Origin: NIC37A-2 sp050289625
GTDB lineage: Bacteria > Myxococcota_A > Polyangia > Polyangiales > Polyangiaceae
Length of the DNA stretch: 44,912 nucleotides
Assembly: GCA_050289625.1 (NCBI GenBank)
Contig: JBNKGC010000032.1
Location: forward strand, 1 to 44,912
Reading direction: 5' to 3'
Shown here: positions 15,263 through 23,043 of the stretch, one piece after another
How the letters are laid out: the number at the start of each line of letters is the position of its first letter
How positions within the stretch are numbered: position 1 is the first letter of the stretch
The notes under the pieces: model-generated
Told to the model about the DNA's origin: nothing
Databases searched by the model: none
The model's input: only the letters and a program-made list of their open reading frames with translations
Translations under genes and position numbers: made by a program

Positions 15263-15797
15263 TCACTGGACCATGTACGTCCCCGGTGACACCACGTCCG
15301 TGACGTCGTCGCATGTTCCGCGTTTTCGATCGGGCCCGTAGGAGCGGACTTCGTAGTATCCGGGCTTTCGGAGACACCGGTACTCGAGCTGGTTTCCCCA
15401 CGGGTCTTTTCGCGAGGGTTGTTCCGCAACACGACGGGTGAACTCTTCACAGGAGCGAATGGGGGGATCGATATCCGCGAAGACTTGGAGCATCAGGATC
15501 GACGCGCGGAGCATCGCTCTGTCTTCCGTCGGCATGGCGTGAGCGGTACCACGACTGCTTCTTGGTGTGGGGCCTTCGGCGCCGGGGGGCACCGGGGGGC
15601 GGAGTACATTCCGCTTGTCGTTCGGGGGGACCAGGCTCGGGAGTGTCGCTGGGCTCCGGCGGGACCGGGCCGCTGTCACAGGCGGCGAGACCGAAGACGA
15701 TGCAGCCACAGAGGAACCAGGCGCACGCCCGGCTTTTCGCCGATTCGAGGTTCGGTGGAAGCGCAGCTTTCGTCCGAGGGCGGTGCCCCCGAAACAC
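15263..15797 (-). pseudogene. GspG-like lipoprotein with apparent frameshift
   Basis: One frame gives a lipoprotein signal peptide (CAWFLCGCIVFGLAACDSG, lipobox LAAC) and a Pro-rich linker up to about 15610. The rest continues in another frame: AMLRASILMLQVFADIDPP, SCEEFTRRVAEQPSRKDPWG and YEVRSYGPDRKRGTCDD, with a stop at 15265-15263. The DPWG...YRC...SYGPD pattern is the C-terminal signature of type II secretion major pseudopilin-like (GspG) domains, here on a lipid anchor rather than a pilin N-terminus. The switch falls at two C6 runs near 15588-15598, so a one-base indel, real or from sequencing, explains it. The start is unclear; GTG at 15797 is one option. Confidence 0.6.
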
Positions 15798-16069
15798 TCC
15801 GCGGAAACTCGTGTTGACCGGCTTCGATGCGGCGTGATACCGACGCCCCGGGATGTGCAAGTTATTTTCCGGGCGAGCGAGATGGCTGCCACGCGTCGCG
15901 CCTGGGGTCAGCGCCATCTCGAGGAGGGACTCCACACCCGCCGATACATCCACACCGGGCACACCGGGCATGCCAAGACTCGACACGTCCACGGAGAAGA
16001 AAGTCGACACTCGTCCGCGAATACCCGTGCCCATCCGGCTGCCTGCAAACCGTTTCACGGGACTCGGCG

Positions 16070-16939
16070 GTGCACCTGGCGAGTAGGGCCATTGGGGTGT
16101 GGCTCGCCCTGGCAGCACTGGCGTGTGGAGGGCTCACGGAGGAACCGAAAGACGACGTTCTGACCGAGTCTGAATTCGAGGCGGCATTCGCGACTGGGTA
16201 CTGCGCATGGGCGGAGCGCCACTGTGACGCCGTTGGGCTCGAACTTCGTGAGGAGCGCTGCCCGGGTTCCTTGCCGTTTTTCGAACGTTCGAGTCGGACG
16301 CCATTCGACCCAGATGCCGCCGAGGCCTGCCTGTTCGACCAGGAAAGAGCGGAAGGGCATGAATCACCATGGCCGCGAAGTTGCTTGGACGTCTATCCTG
16401 CAACGCAGGCGATCGGGGAGGCCTGCGACGCGACCTTCGAGTGCTTGGATGCTCGCCTGATCGACACGGGCACCAGCATCTCGAGGATCAGATGCATCGA
16501 GGGTGTATGCGCGCAAGAGGCGGTTACAGTGGCTGAACCGGGTGTGGTTTGCTCTGGGGCGGGCGATGACCAGAGCTTGTTCCTAGAGAACTGGGAGATG
16601 GACGCAATCTGCGATCTCCGAGCCGGGCTTGCCTGCATCGATCTTCGCTGTGCGGAGGGAAGCCGCGAAGGGGAGTCCTGCGAACCTGGAACGTGTGTTT
16701 TCGGGACCGTCTGTGGAGCGTCGGGCGTATGTGAGAGGATGCTCTCCTTGGGTGACGCGTGCGAAGATGGTTTGGGCAAGTGCCGCGCCCCAGCGGCATG
16801 TGCCGTGGGGGTGTGCGTGCTTCCGACAGATCATGGAGCCGAGTGCACCAGTGGCAAGGAGTGCAAGAGTCTGGGGTGTCGCGACGGTCAGTGCAGGAGT
16901 CTCATCACCGACGGCTTGTGTGACATCGAATCCGAGTGA
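16070..16939 (+). CDS. Cys-rich lipoprotein, function unknown
   Basis: 289 residues from GTG 16070; the frame is open further upstream but only this start puts a signal peptide at the N-terminus (IGVWLALAALAC, lipidated Cys19). The body has about 24 cysteines. Residues 40-110 carry a helical segment with CAWAERHC and CPGSLPFF; residues 125-289 hold repeated Cys clusters of the type GxxCxxxxxC and GVC with the tail CKSLGCRDGQC. This organisation (helical N-part, then Dickkopf/EGF-like Cys repeats) is common in myxobacterial surface lipoproteins, for which no general function is known. Codon use at third positions is slightly less GC-biased than in the housekeeping genes. The upstream 270 bp hold no gene I can support. 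Confidence 0.65.
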   Translation: MHLASRAIGVWLALAALACGGLTEEPKDDVLTESEFEAAFATGYCAWAERHCDAVGLELREERCPGSLPFFERSSRTPFDPDAAEACLFDQERAEGHESPWPRSCLDVYPATQAIGEACDATFECLDARLIDTGTSISRIRCIEGVCAQEAVTVAEPGVVCSGAGDDQSLFLENWEMDAICDLRAGLACIDLRCAEGSREGESCEPGTCVFGTVCGASGVCERMLSLGDACEDGLGKCRAPAACAVGVCVLPTDHGAECTSGKECKSLGCRDGQCRSLITDGLCDIESE

Positions 16940-17016
16940 CGGGTGGACCTCATCTCCACCTGAAACGCGCGCCGCTGGTAGGCAACAGTCCAGCTTCAAG
17001 GCCGTGCGACGCGCTT

Positions 17017-17205
17017 TCACCGGAGCGACAGGCACTCCCCGCACGAACCTCCGTCCCACACGACCCGGAAGTAGTCCTCGAGCTCGGTGCACATCGAGCC
17101 GAGGGCTCCTTGGATCGACACATCTTCGAGCGGATTGCCCTCGAGCGTGAGGCGATGGCAGTCGAAGTCCGCGCCAAATCGGAGAGCTGGTTCGCTCGGC
17201 GAGCC
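17017..17205 (-). pseudogene. Orphan 3' gene remnant
   Basis: The minus-strand frame encodes about 60 residues with strongly coding-like composition, including FGADFDCHRLTLEG and ALGSMCTELEDYFRVVWDGG, ending CGECLSLR and TGA at 17019-17017. A TGA lies in the same frame just upstream and no start is available, so this looks like the surviving C-terminus of a lost gene. The family is not recognised. Confidence 0.45.
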
Positions 17206-17227
17206 TCACCCGACCCTAGAGTTGTAA

Positions 17228-18130
17228 TCAGGGCGACGGAAGAATCGACCTGGCAGCAATCAAGTGGTTCCGCGCGAGCAGCGTCCAAGGACCGTCCGGA
17301 TGCTGCTCCAGGTGCTGCTCGAACGCCTTGGCGGCGCTCTCCGGCTCTTGCATCAGGAGGAGCGCTGCGCCGCGGGCAAATGCCGTGGGATAGTTCGGAT
17401 CGATCTTCGCGAGGGCGTCCACATAGGCCAGCTGCCGCTGCGCGCGGTCGCGGGCGTCCGTCTGAAGGCCCCCTTCCGGGTGTGCGATCAGCAGGCCGTA
17501 GTAGCGACGAAACTCGTTCAGGCTCGGGCCGAAAGGTGGGGTCCGATGCACACCGGTGAGCAAACCCCAGCGCACGCGAAACAGGAGGCGAAGGTCCGAC
17601 GCGCCCAGCACCAGTCGGCGGTCGTCGGAGTGCTCGCCTGCGAGCCAGGAGGTCTGGGCGATGCGATCGAAGTCGCTGCCGAGCTCACGTAGCTCGGAAT
17701 CGACCTCGCCGGTCTTTTGCCAGTGGCGGACCGCGTTGAGGAAGAGCTCACTCTGGAGCGCGCGGAGGCGGAGCAAGTTCTCGGCCTGCCCGGCCTTCAA
17801 CTGACTCTGCACGTCAGCCTGAAGCTGCCGCTCGATCTGCGGTGCTCGACTCGGTTGGTCGACCAAGGCCGCTCCGAGGCGCCGGACCCGCTCGCCCACG
17901 AGCCGGACTCCGTAGGGCAGCTCGTTGGCCACGGCTTCCTCCGCCCGAAGGCGCTCGATGGCGTCGGCCTCGCGCACGGTGCGAGGGTCGTGTTTCGGGA
18001 TGGGGACCACGTAGGGGGTAGTGGCACGGGGAAGCCCGACGGCTGCTCCAAACAGGGCAAACACGATGAGAGCCGCTCCCATCTGCCACCCCTCGAGATG
18101 TCTTTGGATCCCCACGCTCTTCCCAGCCAT
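17228..18130 (-). CDS. Membrane-anchored helical protein with TPR-like C-terminus
   Basis: 300 residues. One membrane segment at about 17-35 follows a short basic N-terminus, giving a signal-anchor topology with the rest probably periplasmic. Residues 50-135 are long charged helices (EADAIERLRAEEAVANEL, then LQADVQSQLKAGQAENLLRL). The C-terminal 70 residues look like tetratricopeptide helices: AYVDALAKIDPNYPTAFARG, then ALLLMQEPESAAKAFEQHLE, ending PWTLLARNHL. TPR modules hold protein complexes together. It is transcribed divergently from the PilZ gene at 18233. I do not recognise an orthologous family; a partner of the nearby Tol system is conceivable but there is no direct evidence. Confidence 0.55.
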   Translation of the reverse strand: MAGKSVGIQRHLEGWQMGAALIVFALFGAAVGLPRATTPYVVPIPKHDPRTVREADAIERLRAEEAVANELPYGVRLVGERVRRLGAALVDQPSRAPQIERQLQADVQSQLKAGQAENLLRLRALQSELFLNAVRHWQKTGEVDSELRELGSDFDRIAQTSWLAGEHSDDRRLVLGASDLRLLFRVRWGLLTGVHRTPPFGPSLNEFRRYYGLLIAHPEGGLQTDARDRAQRQLAYVDALAKIDPNYPTAFARGAALLLMQEPESAAKAFEQHLEQHPDGPWTLLARNHLIAARSILPSP

Positions 18131-18232
18131 AATGCTCGACCGACGACCCGTCCTGAGCCCCCGCGCGGCGACACGATACTTGTCACGCTGGCACAGCGGG
18201 AGAGGTCACCGTCCCAACCCCACGAAGGTCCC

Positions 18233-18550
18233 GTGCGAGAAAAGCGTCAACATCCCCGAGTCCAGGTTGCCCTGAACGTTGTCATCGAGCTTCCCGACGG
18301 GAATACCCTCGAGGCGACTGCTGCGGACATCAGCCTCGGAGGCATGTACATCGAGACCACCGACAGTGCGCCGTTCGGCGCCAACGTCACGGTTGTCTGC
18401 GCACTGCCACGCCTCGAAAATGCGCGCCTGCCCGGCGTCATTCGATGGAACAAGCCGGGCGGCTTCGGTGTGCAGTTTGGACTGCTCGGCGCGCGGGAGA
18501 CGCACGCCATCGGGCTATTGGTGAAGAGCACCAATCAAGCCACGGCGTAA
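18233..18550 (+). CDS. PilZ domain protein (c-di-GMP receptor candidate)
   Basis: 105 residues, a single PilZ domain. The N-terminal RxxxR motif is RQHPR at residues 5-9 and the second motif DxSxxG is DISLGG near 34-39, so both c-di-GMP contact sets are present. The middle reads VIRWNKPGGFGVQFGLL, the typical PilZ end strand. The start is GTG at 18233 with AAGG five bases before it; the longer upstream frame lacks coding character. Stand-alone PilZ proteins usually act as c-di-GMP-dependent adaptors of motility, polysaccharide or development in myxobacteria. Its partner is not evident from the neighbourhood (divergent membrane-anchored TPR protein; convergent tolB). Confidence 0.85.
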   Translation: MREKRQHPRVQVALNVVIELPDGNTLEATAADISLGGMYIETTDSAPFGANVTVVCALPRLENARLPGVIRWNKPGGFGVQFGLLGARETHAIGLLVKSTNQATA

Positions 18551-18666
18551 GCCGACCACTTTCCGCGAAAGCAGCTCGGGGGACCTCGTGAAGCCCTCGC
18601 GCGAAGGGTTCGAAGGCCCGGAGCGCTCGCGCAGGGCGGGCCCAGAGCATGCGCGCAGCTCGGGGC

Positions 18667-20088
18667 TCAAGGTGTTCCGCTGACGGTGGGAGGCGGGAGC
18701 GGTGCCCAACGCAGGCTCTCTCCAGTGCGCCCCATCACCTTGAGTGTCGTGAAGCGCTTGAGAGACATGACGTACAGGCCCGGGTCGTTCTTGCGCGTCG
18801 AGAAGAAGGCGAGCATGCGCCCGTCCGGGCTGCACGCGGGATAGCTGTTCGAACCCTGATTCTGGGTGAGGCGCACGATCCCGCGGCCCTGTTCGTTGCT
18901 CATGATGAGATCTTGCCGGTCTCCCGCCACGGACACGGCGTACACGAGGCGGATGCCGTCCTCCGTGTCGCAGAATGCTGGCGCGGCCGCAGTGAAGCCA
19001 GCTGGGGAGATTGCCTTGCCCTCCATGTACACCCGTTGCGTCCCCTTGGAGACCGAGCCGCCGAGCCAGGCGAGCTTACCCGAAGGGCTGAAGACCGGGT
19101 GCGTCGCGAGATCGGTTTTCGAGACCTTTTCGAAGCCGGTTCCGTCGGCCTTACCGACGTAGATGCTGCTCCCGCCGTGTTCCGCCACCGCGATCGCCAT
19201 CTTCGTGTAGTCCTTGTCGAAGGCCACGCTGTACACCGACGTGCGGAAGGGCAGGTCGACCCGAGTGGGGACTGCCGTCGAGGACTCGGGTGACGACGGA
19301 GAGGGCTTCTTCTTCGAAGGTTTTGCTTCGGGCGGATGGGCGTCAGTTTCCCCGAGAGCGAGCTCGTAAAGCCGGAACGGGGAGTACCGTTCGCTCATGG
19401 TGAAGTAGAGCGTCTGATCTTTGCCCCAGGTGGGAGCGATTGCGGTGCTCGCCGGATCGGTGCGCGGCATGAGCCCGTGACCATCCGAGTCCATGGTGAA
19501 GATGCGGCGGTTCCGGGCCCACGGCCCCGAGTAGGTGAACTGGCTCGCAAAGCCGCCGGGTCGTCCGGTGAGGGCGCCGAGCAGCGCGTCGGTGATGCGG
19601 TGGGCCGTGATGCGGGCGTCGTCCTTGTCGACGAGGAGCTTCTTCTCGTAAACCGGGTCTTTGCCCACATCGAGGAAGTAGGCGATGCCGAGTACCTCGA
19701 TCTTGCCCGAGGGGTGATTGCGTGCGGCCACCTTGACGATGGCCTCGGCGCCGAGCTTCTGCCACGCGGGCACGTCCACCGGATCGTCGAAGCCGTAGAG
19801 CCCGGGCGGAGCTTTCCGGTCGTCGACCACGTCGAAGAGTCCAGTGAGCTCGAGATCGCGCCGCACCACGCTGCGGACGATCACGTCTTCGATCGCAGGG
19901 GAGAGGGAGGGGAGGACGGCGATCTTCGGGATGTGTTCCTGCACGGTCCCGGTCACCACGAACTCGCCGAGCACGCTCTCGTCGGCGGGGGGCGCCGGCT
20001 TTTCCTGGGCGAGGCTGGTGCCTGGCGCGCTTTGCGCGGCACAGGCGACGAGGGCCGCGAAAACAATCGAACGAAACTTCATTCGCAT
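18667..20088 (-). CDS. tolB: Tol-Pal system beta-propeller TolB
   Basis: 473 residues. TolB is the periplasmic propeller that cycles between Pal and TolA during outer-membrane constriction. A signal peptide (FRSIVFAALVACAAQSAPG) precedes a TolB N-terminal domain (about 45-190; IAVLPSLSPAIED, LTGLFDVVDD) and a propeller from about 210. Recognisable blades include FTMDSDGHGLMPRTD, HPVFSPSGKLAWLGG and SYPACSPDGRMLAFFST. Odd: a low-complexity Lys/Pro/Ser insert (SKKKPSPSSPESS) at about 255-270 between two blades. The ATG at 20088 (MRMKF) overlaps the end of the TolA-like gene by 10 bp and is preceded by CAGGAG; an ATG two codons on is the alternative. It is the last gene of the pal-tolQRAB cluster. 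Confidence 0.9.
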   Translation of the reverse strand: MRMKFRSIVFAALVACAAQSAPGTSLAQEKPAPPADESVLGEFVVTGTVQEHIPKIAVLPSLSPAIEDVIVRSVVRRDLELTGLFDVVDDRKAPPGLYGFDDPVDVPAWQKLGAEAIVKVAARNHPSGKIEVLGIAYFLDVGKDPVYEKKLLVDKDDARITAHRITDALLGALTGRPGGFASQFTYSGPWARNRRIFTMDSDGHGLMPRTDPASTAIAPTWGKDQTLYFTMSERYSPFRLYELALGETDAHPPEAKPSKKKPSPSSPESSTAVPTRVDLPFRTSVYSVAFDKDYTKMAIAVAEHGGSSIYVGKADGTGFEKVSKTDLATHPVFSPSGKLAWLGGSVSKGTQRVYMEGKAISPAGFTAAAPAFCDTEDGIRLVYAVSVAGDRQDLIMSNEQGRGIVRLTQNQGSNSYPACSPDGRMLAFFSTRKNDPGLYVMSLKRFTTLKVMGRTGESLRWAPLPPPTVSGTP

Positions 20089-20897
20089 GGGACTCCTGCT
20101 CCGGAGAGGCGCGGATAGACCGTGCTCTCCAGGATGTCGGGGTAAAGGGGCGGGGGTGGAGGCAGCTGTTGGCCTTTCATCCCATCCAGGGTCGCTTTGA
20201 CCTTGGCATCGAAGATGGGGTTGCCGCTCGGCGAGGTGATCGAGTAGCCGGTGATGGTGCGGTCGCCGCCCACCTGCACGGCGACGCTCGCTCCGAGTGC
20301 TTTGAGCACTTCGCAAGGGATCTCGCCCTGCGGGGGGCGGAAACGGGCGTTGAACCAGCCGAGGATCTTACGTCGGTACATGTCGACTGCCCGCGCCTTG
20401 AGAGGATCGGTCTCCGTGCCTTCCGCGACACCATCGGCTGCGCCTTCCTCGTTCATTTGCGGCGCCTCCTCGGGTTCTTCTTCCTGCTTTTCGAGCTCCG
20501 CATCGAGCTCCTTGACGGTTTCAGCATCTTCGTCCGGCGGCGGCTCCTTGTCCTTTTCGACGAGCTTGCTCGTCGGGATCGCTTCCGGCGTGTCTTCGGC
20601 TTTCTCCGTGGGTGCGCTGCTCTCCTCGTAGCGCTTTACGGGGACGGGGGCCTGCTTCTTCCACATGTCGGGGAGCTTCGGCTTCATGTCCTTCTTGGAG
20701 CCGAGCTTGAGGAGCGGCAGCTCGTCCATCACCGGTTTGACCTTGATGGGAACCGGCTTTGGTTCGACCTTCTCCTTGACGGCGATTTCACCCCGCGCCT
20801 GGCCGGCCAGGACCAGGATGGTGAAGAAGCCGGTCTGCAGCAGGGCAGCGAAGATGGCCGCAGCGACGATTTCGCGACTCGTGAAGGCGGAGGTCAC
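20079..20897 (-). CDS. tolA: TolA/TonB-like energy-transducing protein
   Basis: 272 residues. One membrane helix at about 10-32 (IFAALLQTGFFTILVLAG), then a Lys/Pro/Glu-rich periplasmic spacer (40-155), then a C-terminal TonB/TolA domain from about 165: YRRKILGWFNARFRPP, then VQVGGDRTITGYSITSPSGN and a Tyr-Pro near the end. It spans the periplasm and transmits force from TolQR to TolB/Pal at the outer membrane. Sequence alone does not separate TolA from TonB, but the position between tolR and tolB makes TolA the natural call. The start overlaps the tolR stop by 4 bp (ATGA) and its end overlaps tolB, so translation is coupled. Confidence 0.85.
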   Translation of the reverse strand: MTSAFTSREIVAAAIFAALLQTGFFTILVLAGQARGEIAVKEKVEPKPVPIKVKPVMDELPLLKLGSKKDMKPKLPDMWKKQAPVPVKRYEESSAPTEKAEDTPEAIPTSKLVEKDKEPPPDEDAETVKELDAELEKQEEEPEEAPQMNEEGAADGVAEGTETDPLKARAVDMYRRKILGWFNARFRPPQGEIPCEVLKALGASVAVQVGGDRTITGYSITSPSGNPIFDAKVKATLDGMKGQQLPPPPPLYPDILESTVYPRLSGAGVPCE

Positions 20898-21376
20898 GGC
20901 TTCTCCGTCGTCGGAGACTCCTCGGTGCCCTCGTCGGTCGCCTTGCCCTCGGCCGCTGCTGCCGGTTCGAGTTCAGGCTGCACCAAGAGGTTGAGCGATT
21001 CGACGCCACTGTTGCGGGCGGCTGCAACCACTTCGGCGACGATGCCGTAGCGCGCCGCCTTGTCGGCGCGGATGAAGAGCTCGCGCTCGGTCTGTACGCG
21101 CGCGCTCTCCTTGAGCGCATCGGCGACTCGACCCGTGACGTCCTTCTCTCCGAAGAGCACGCGCTCGTCCTTGGTGACGGTGACCAAGAGTCGCGCGTCT
21201 TCCACGGGGGTTTGCGCCGCCTGCACCTCAGGCAAATCGATGCGCAGACCGGTCGTCAAAAGTGGTGCCGTCACCATGAAGACGACGAGCAACACCAGCA
21301 TCACGTCCACCAATGGCGTGACGTTGATGTCCCGAAATCCTCCCCGCCTGCCCCTGCGTCCGACCGTGGCGCCCAT
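20894..21376 (-). CDS. tolR: TolR/ExbD family proton-channel subunit
   Basis: 160 residues. The single membrane helix (about 20-42) carries the family signature INVTPLVDVMLVLLVVFM with the proton-conducting Asp24. The periplasmic part has LPEVQAA, LLVTVTKDERVLFGEKD and LFIRADKAARYGIVAEVVAA, as in TolR/ExbD. The C-terminus (about 130-160) is Ala/Glu/Thr-rich and longer than usual. TolR with TolQ forms the motor driven by the proton gradient that energises TolA. The start lies 18 bp after tolQ, and the stop overlaps the TolA gene. Confidence 0.93.
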   Translation of the reverse strand: MGATVGRRGRRGGFRDINVTPLVDVMLVLLVVFMVTAPLLTTGLRIDLPEVQAAQTPVEDARLLVTVTKDERVLFGEKDVTGRVADALKESARVQTERELFIRADKAARYGIVAEVVAAARNSGVESLNLLVQPELEPAAAAEGKATDEGTEESPTTEKP

Positions 21377-21394
21377 GGTCTTCGCCTGCGCCGC

Positions 21395-22099
21395 TTAGCG
21401 CACTCCCCCGAAGGAAGCGCCCTGCCTGGTTTCGGGCTGACGCGCCAGGAGAGTCGCGACCCACACGTCGCTCGAGGCGTTCAGCTCGTCGAGTAGATCG
21501 GAGATGCGCCGATCGACGTAGTTGTAGCCGATGGTCGCGGGGATGGCCGCCACCAAGCCGAAGGCGGTGGCGATGAGGGCCTCGCCGATGGCGGGCGCAA
21601 CGACGGGTAAGGAGGCGCTCTTCTCCAACCCGATGCGCAAAAACGCATCCATGATGCCCCAAACGGTTCCGAAGAGGCCGATGAAGGGGGAGGCGGCCGC
21701 GATGCTCGACAGGGTGGGCATCAGGCTGCTGGCGCGTTGCTCTTCTCCCGCCACGGCGCGCCGCGCGATGGCGGTGAGCAGATCGGGGGTCGCTCCGCCT
21801 TCGCGATGACGGTCGGCGAGGGCGAGCACGATGCGTCCCCCGGGCGACTTTCGATGCATCTCGGCAGTCGCGACCAAGTCGTCGGGGGAGATGGCGGCCT
21901 GCGCAGCTCGCTCGAAGCGTCGATTGCTTCCGAGAAGGCGCCTGAGCTGCGCGGACTTGGCGAACCAAATCAGCCAGACGAGCGTCGAGGCTGCGATCAA
22001 CAGGACGAGCACGACCAAGACGACGCCCGATGAACCGAGCATCAAGTCGATGGGATCGAGGGAACCTGCGGGTTTGGCGGAAGCGAGCGTGAGGGTCAT
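21395..22099 (-). CDS. tolQ: TolQ/ExbB/MotA family proton-channel protein
   Basis: 234 residues. Three membrane helices: about 20-45 (VVLVVLVLLIAASTLVWLIW), about 128-150 (ASPFIGLFGTVWGIMDAF, the conserved second helix), and about 168-195 (GEALIATAFGLVAAIPATIG, carrying the Thr-Ala channel residues). The cytoplasmic loop between helices 1 and 2 has RRAVAGEEQRASS. All family signatures are present. It forms the stator ring around TolR. It follows pal after 82 bp containing a strong hairpin, which may set the ratio between the abundant Pal and the scarce motor proteins. Confidence 0.94.
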   Translation of the reverse strand: MTLTLASAKPAGSLDPIDLMLGSSGVVLVVLVLLIAASTLVWLIWFAKSAQLRRLLGSNRRFERAAQAAISPDDLVATAEMHRKSPGGRIVLALADRHREGGATPDLLTAIARRAVAGEEQRASSLMPTLSSIAAASPFIGLFGTVWGIMDAFLRIGLEKSASLPVVAPAIGEALIATAFGLVAAIPATIGYNYVDRRISDLLDELNASSDVWVATLLARQPETRQGASFGGVR

Positions 22100-22145
22100 C
22101 CGGGGGGGACGCGACAGGCGCGTGGGGAACGGAACTGGAGGGGGT

Positions 22146-22171
22146 GAGCCCGGGTGGCGTCACCCGGGCTC
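22146..22171. terminator. Perfect 11-bp hairpin between pal and tolQ
   Basis: Arms GAGCCCGGGTG (22146-22156) and CACCCGGGCTC (22161-22171) enclose a 4-nt loop, starting 10 nt after the pal stop and about 47 nt before the tolQ start. No T-tract follows, so partial termination, processing or 3'-end protection of pal mRNA are all possible. Confidence 0.65.
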
Positions 22172-22181
22172 GGAGCTTCGG

Positions 22182-22724
22182 TCAGTCGCCCAATACCACA
22201 TCCACTCGGCGGTCCTCGGCGTACGACGCTTCGTCCGTGCCGGTGGCGTCGAGCTCGCCGCGGGAGGTGGAGGCCACCTGTGCGTCCGCGAGACCGGCGG
22301 AGACGATGGCCGCCTTCACGTTGTCGGCGCGGCGCCCACCTAGCACCATGTTGTATTCCGGCTCGCCGCGAGGGTCGGCGTGCCCGACGAGGCGCATTTC
22401 ACGGCCCTTGAGGGGGCCGGTGGAGAAGCAATCGGCGAGCTTCTTCAGGACGGCCTTGTCCTGGGGGCGAACCTGGGCCGAATCGAAGGCGAAGTGGGCC
22501 TCGGTGTCGGTGAGACCGCAGGCCTTCTTGATCTCGTCCGAGATGTTGATGTTCGACTTGGTCGGGTTGTCACCCGGCTTTTCCTCTGCGGCTGGCGCGG
22601 GCTCGGGAGCCGTGACCGGTGCCTCCGTGGGGCCGGTGGGCGCTGCCGGAGGGGGCGTCGGATCGGAGCTGCAGGCGACCAGGCAGGAAGCGATGATGGC
22701 AGGGGCAATCCAATTGTGGTGCAC
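22182..22724 (-). CDS. pal: Peptidoglycan-associated lipoprotein Pal (OmpA-like)
   Basis: 180 residues. The signal peptide ends in LVAC with lipidated Cys18. A Pro/Ala-rich linker (22-50) leads to an OmpA-like peptidoglycan-binding domain from about 72: AHFAFDSAQVRPQDKAVLKK, then GHADPRGEPEYNMVLGGRRA (about 114-133), containing the Asp and Arg that hold diaminopimelate, and a final DRRVDVVLGD. Pal anchors the outer membrane to peptidoglycan and is the target of TolB. In this cluster pal comes first, unlike the tolQRAB-pal order of enterobacteria; no cpoB/ybgF gene is seen next to it. Confidence 0.93.
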   Translation of the reverse strand: MHHNWIAPAIIASCLVACSSDPTPPPAAPTGPTEAPVTAPEPAPAAEEKPGDNPTKSNINISDEIKKACGLTDTEAHFAFDSAQVRPQDKAVLKKLADCFSTGPLKGREMRLVGHADPRGEPEYNMVLGGRRADNVKAAIVSAGLADAQVASTSRGELDATGTDEASYAEDRRVDVVLGD

Positions 22725-23043
22725 GTGGACCTCTCTCTAAATTTCTGTCCGTCGCACCCAGCGACGGGTCGAGCCGGAGCGCCGTGGCGGACCTTTCCGC
22801 GCGACACTCGTCGGAGCACAAAACGCCGGCGCCCCGGGCTTCATTCCCAGGAGCAACCCGACACCGGGTTACGCCGAAGTTGGCGTTCGATGCAAGGATA
22901 TGTGCGGAGGCAGCGCACAAGGATCGCTGCGGGCAGAGAAAATCACAGCGGCGCTGACTGTCGCGCGCGAATGGTCCGGGGTCGTTGGGAGGTCGGGTGC
23001 CGGCCGCCGGGCCGCCCTTCGGGGCCTAGCGCTCGGAGTGCAC
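22725..23043. promoter_or_regulatory. Leader region of the pal-tol cluster
   Basis: This gap lies between pal and the DUF4010 gene, both on the minus strand, and must carry the pal promoter. A perfect hairpin AACCCG-ACAC-CGGGTT is at 22855-22870, about 130 bp before the pal ATG. No convincing -35/-10 pair could be chosen by eye, and no small gene is visible. Confidence 0.4.

Noticed and set aside
15827..16069. N-terminal extension of the Cys-rich lipoprotein (start 15827) and a small plus-strand protein at 15853
   Set aside because: The extension would put about 80 Arg/Pro/His-rich residues before a perfect signal peptide; the small frame has no homology I know and no ribosome-binding site.
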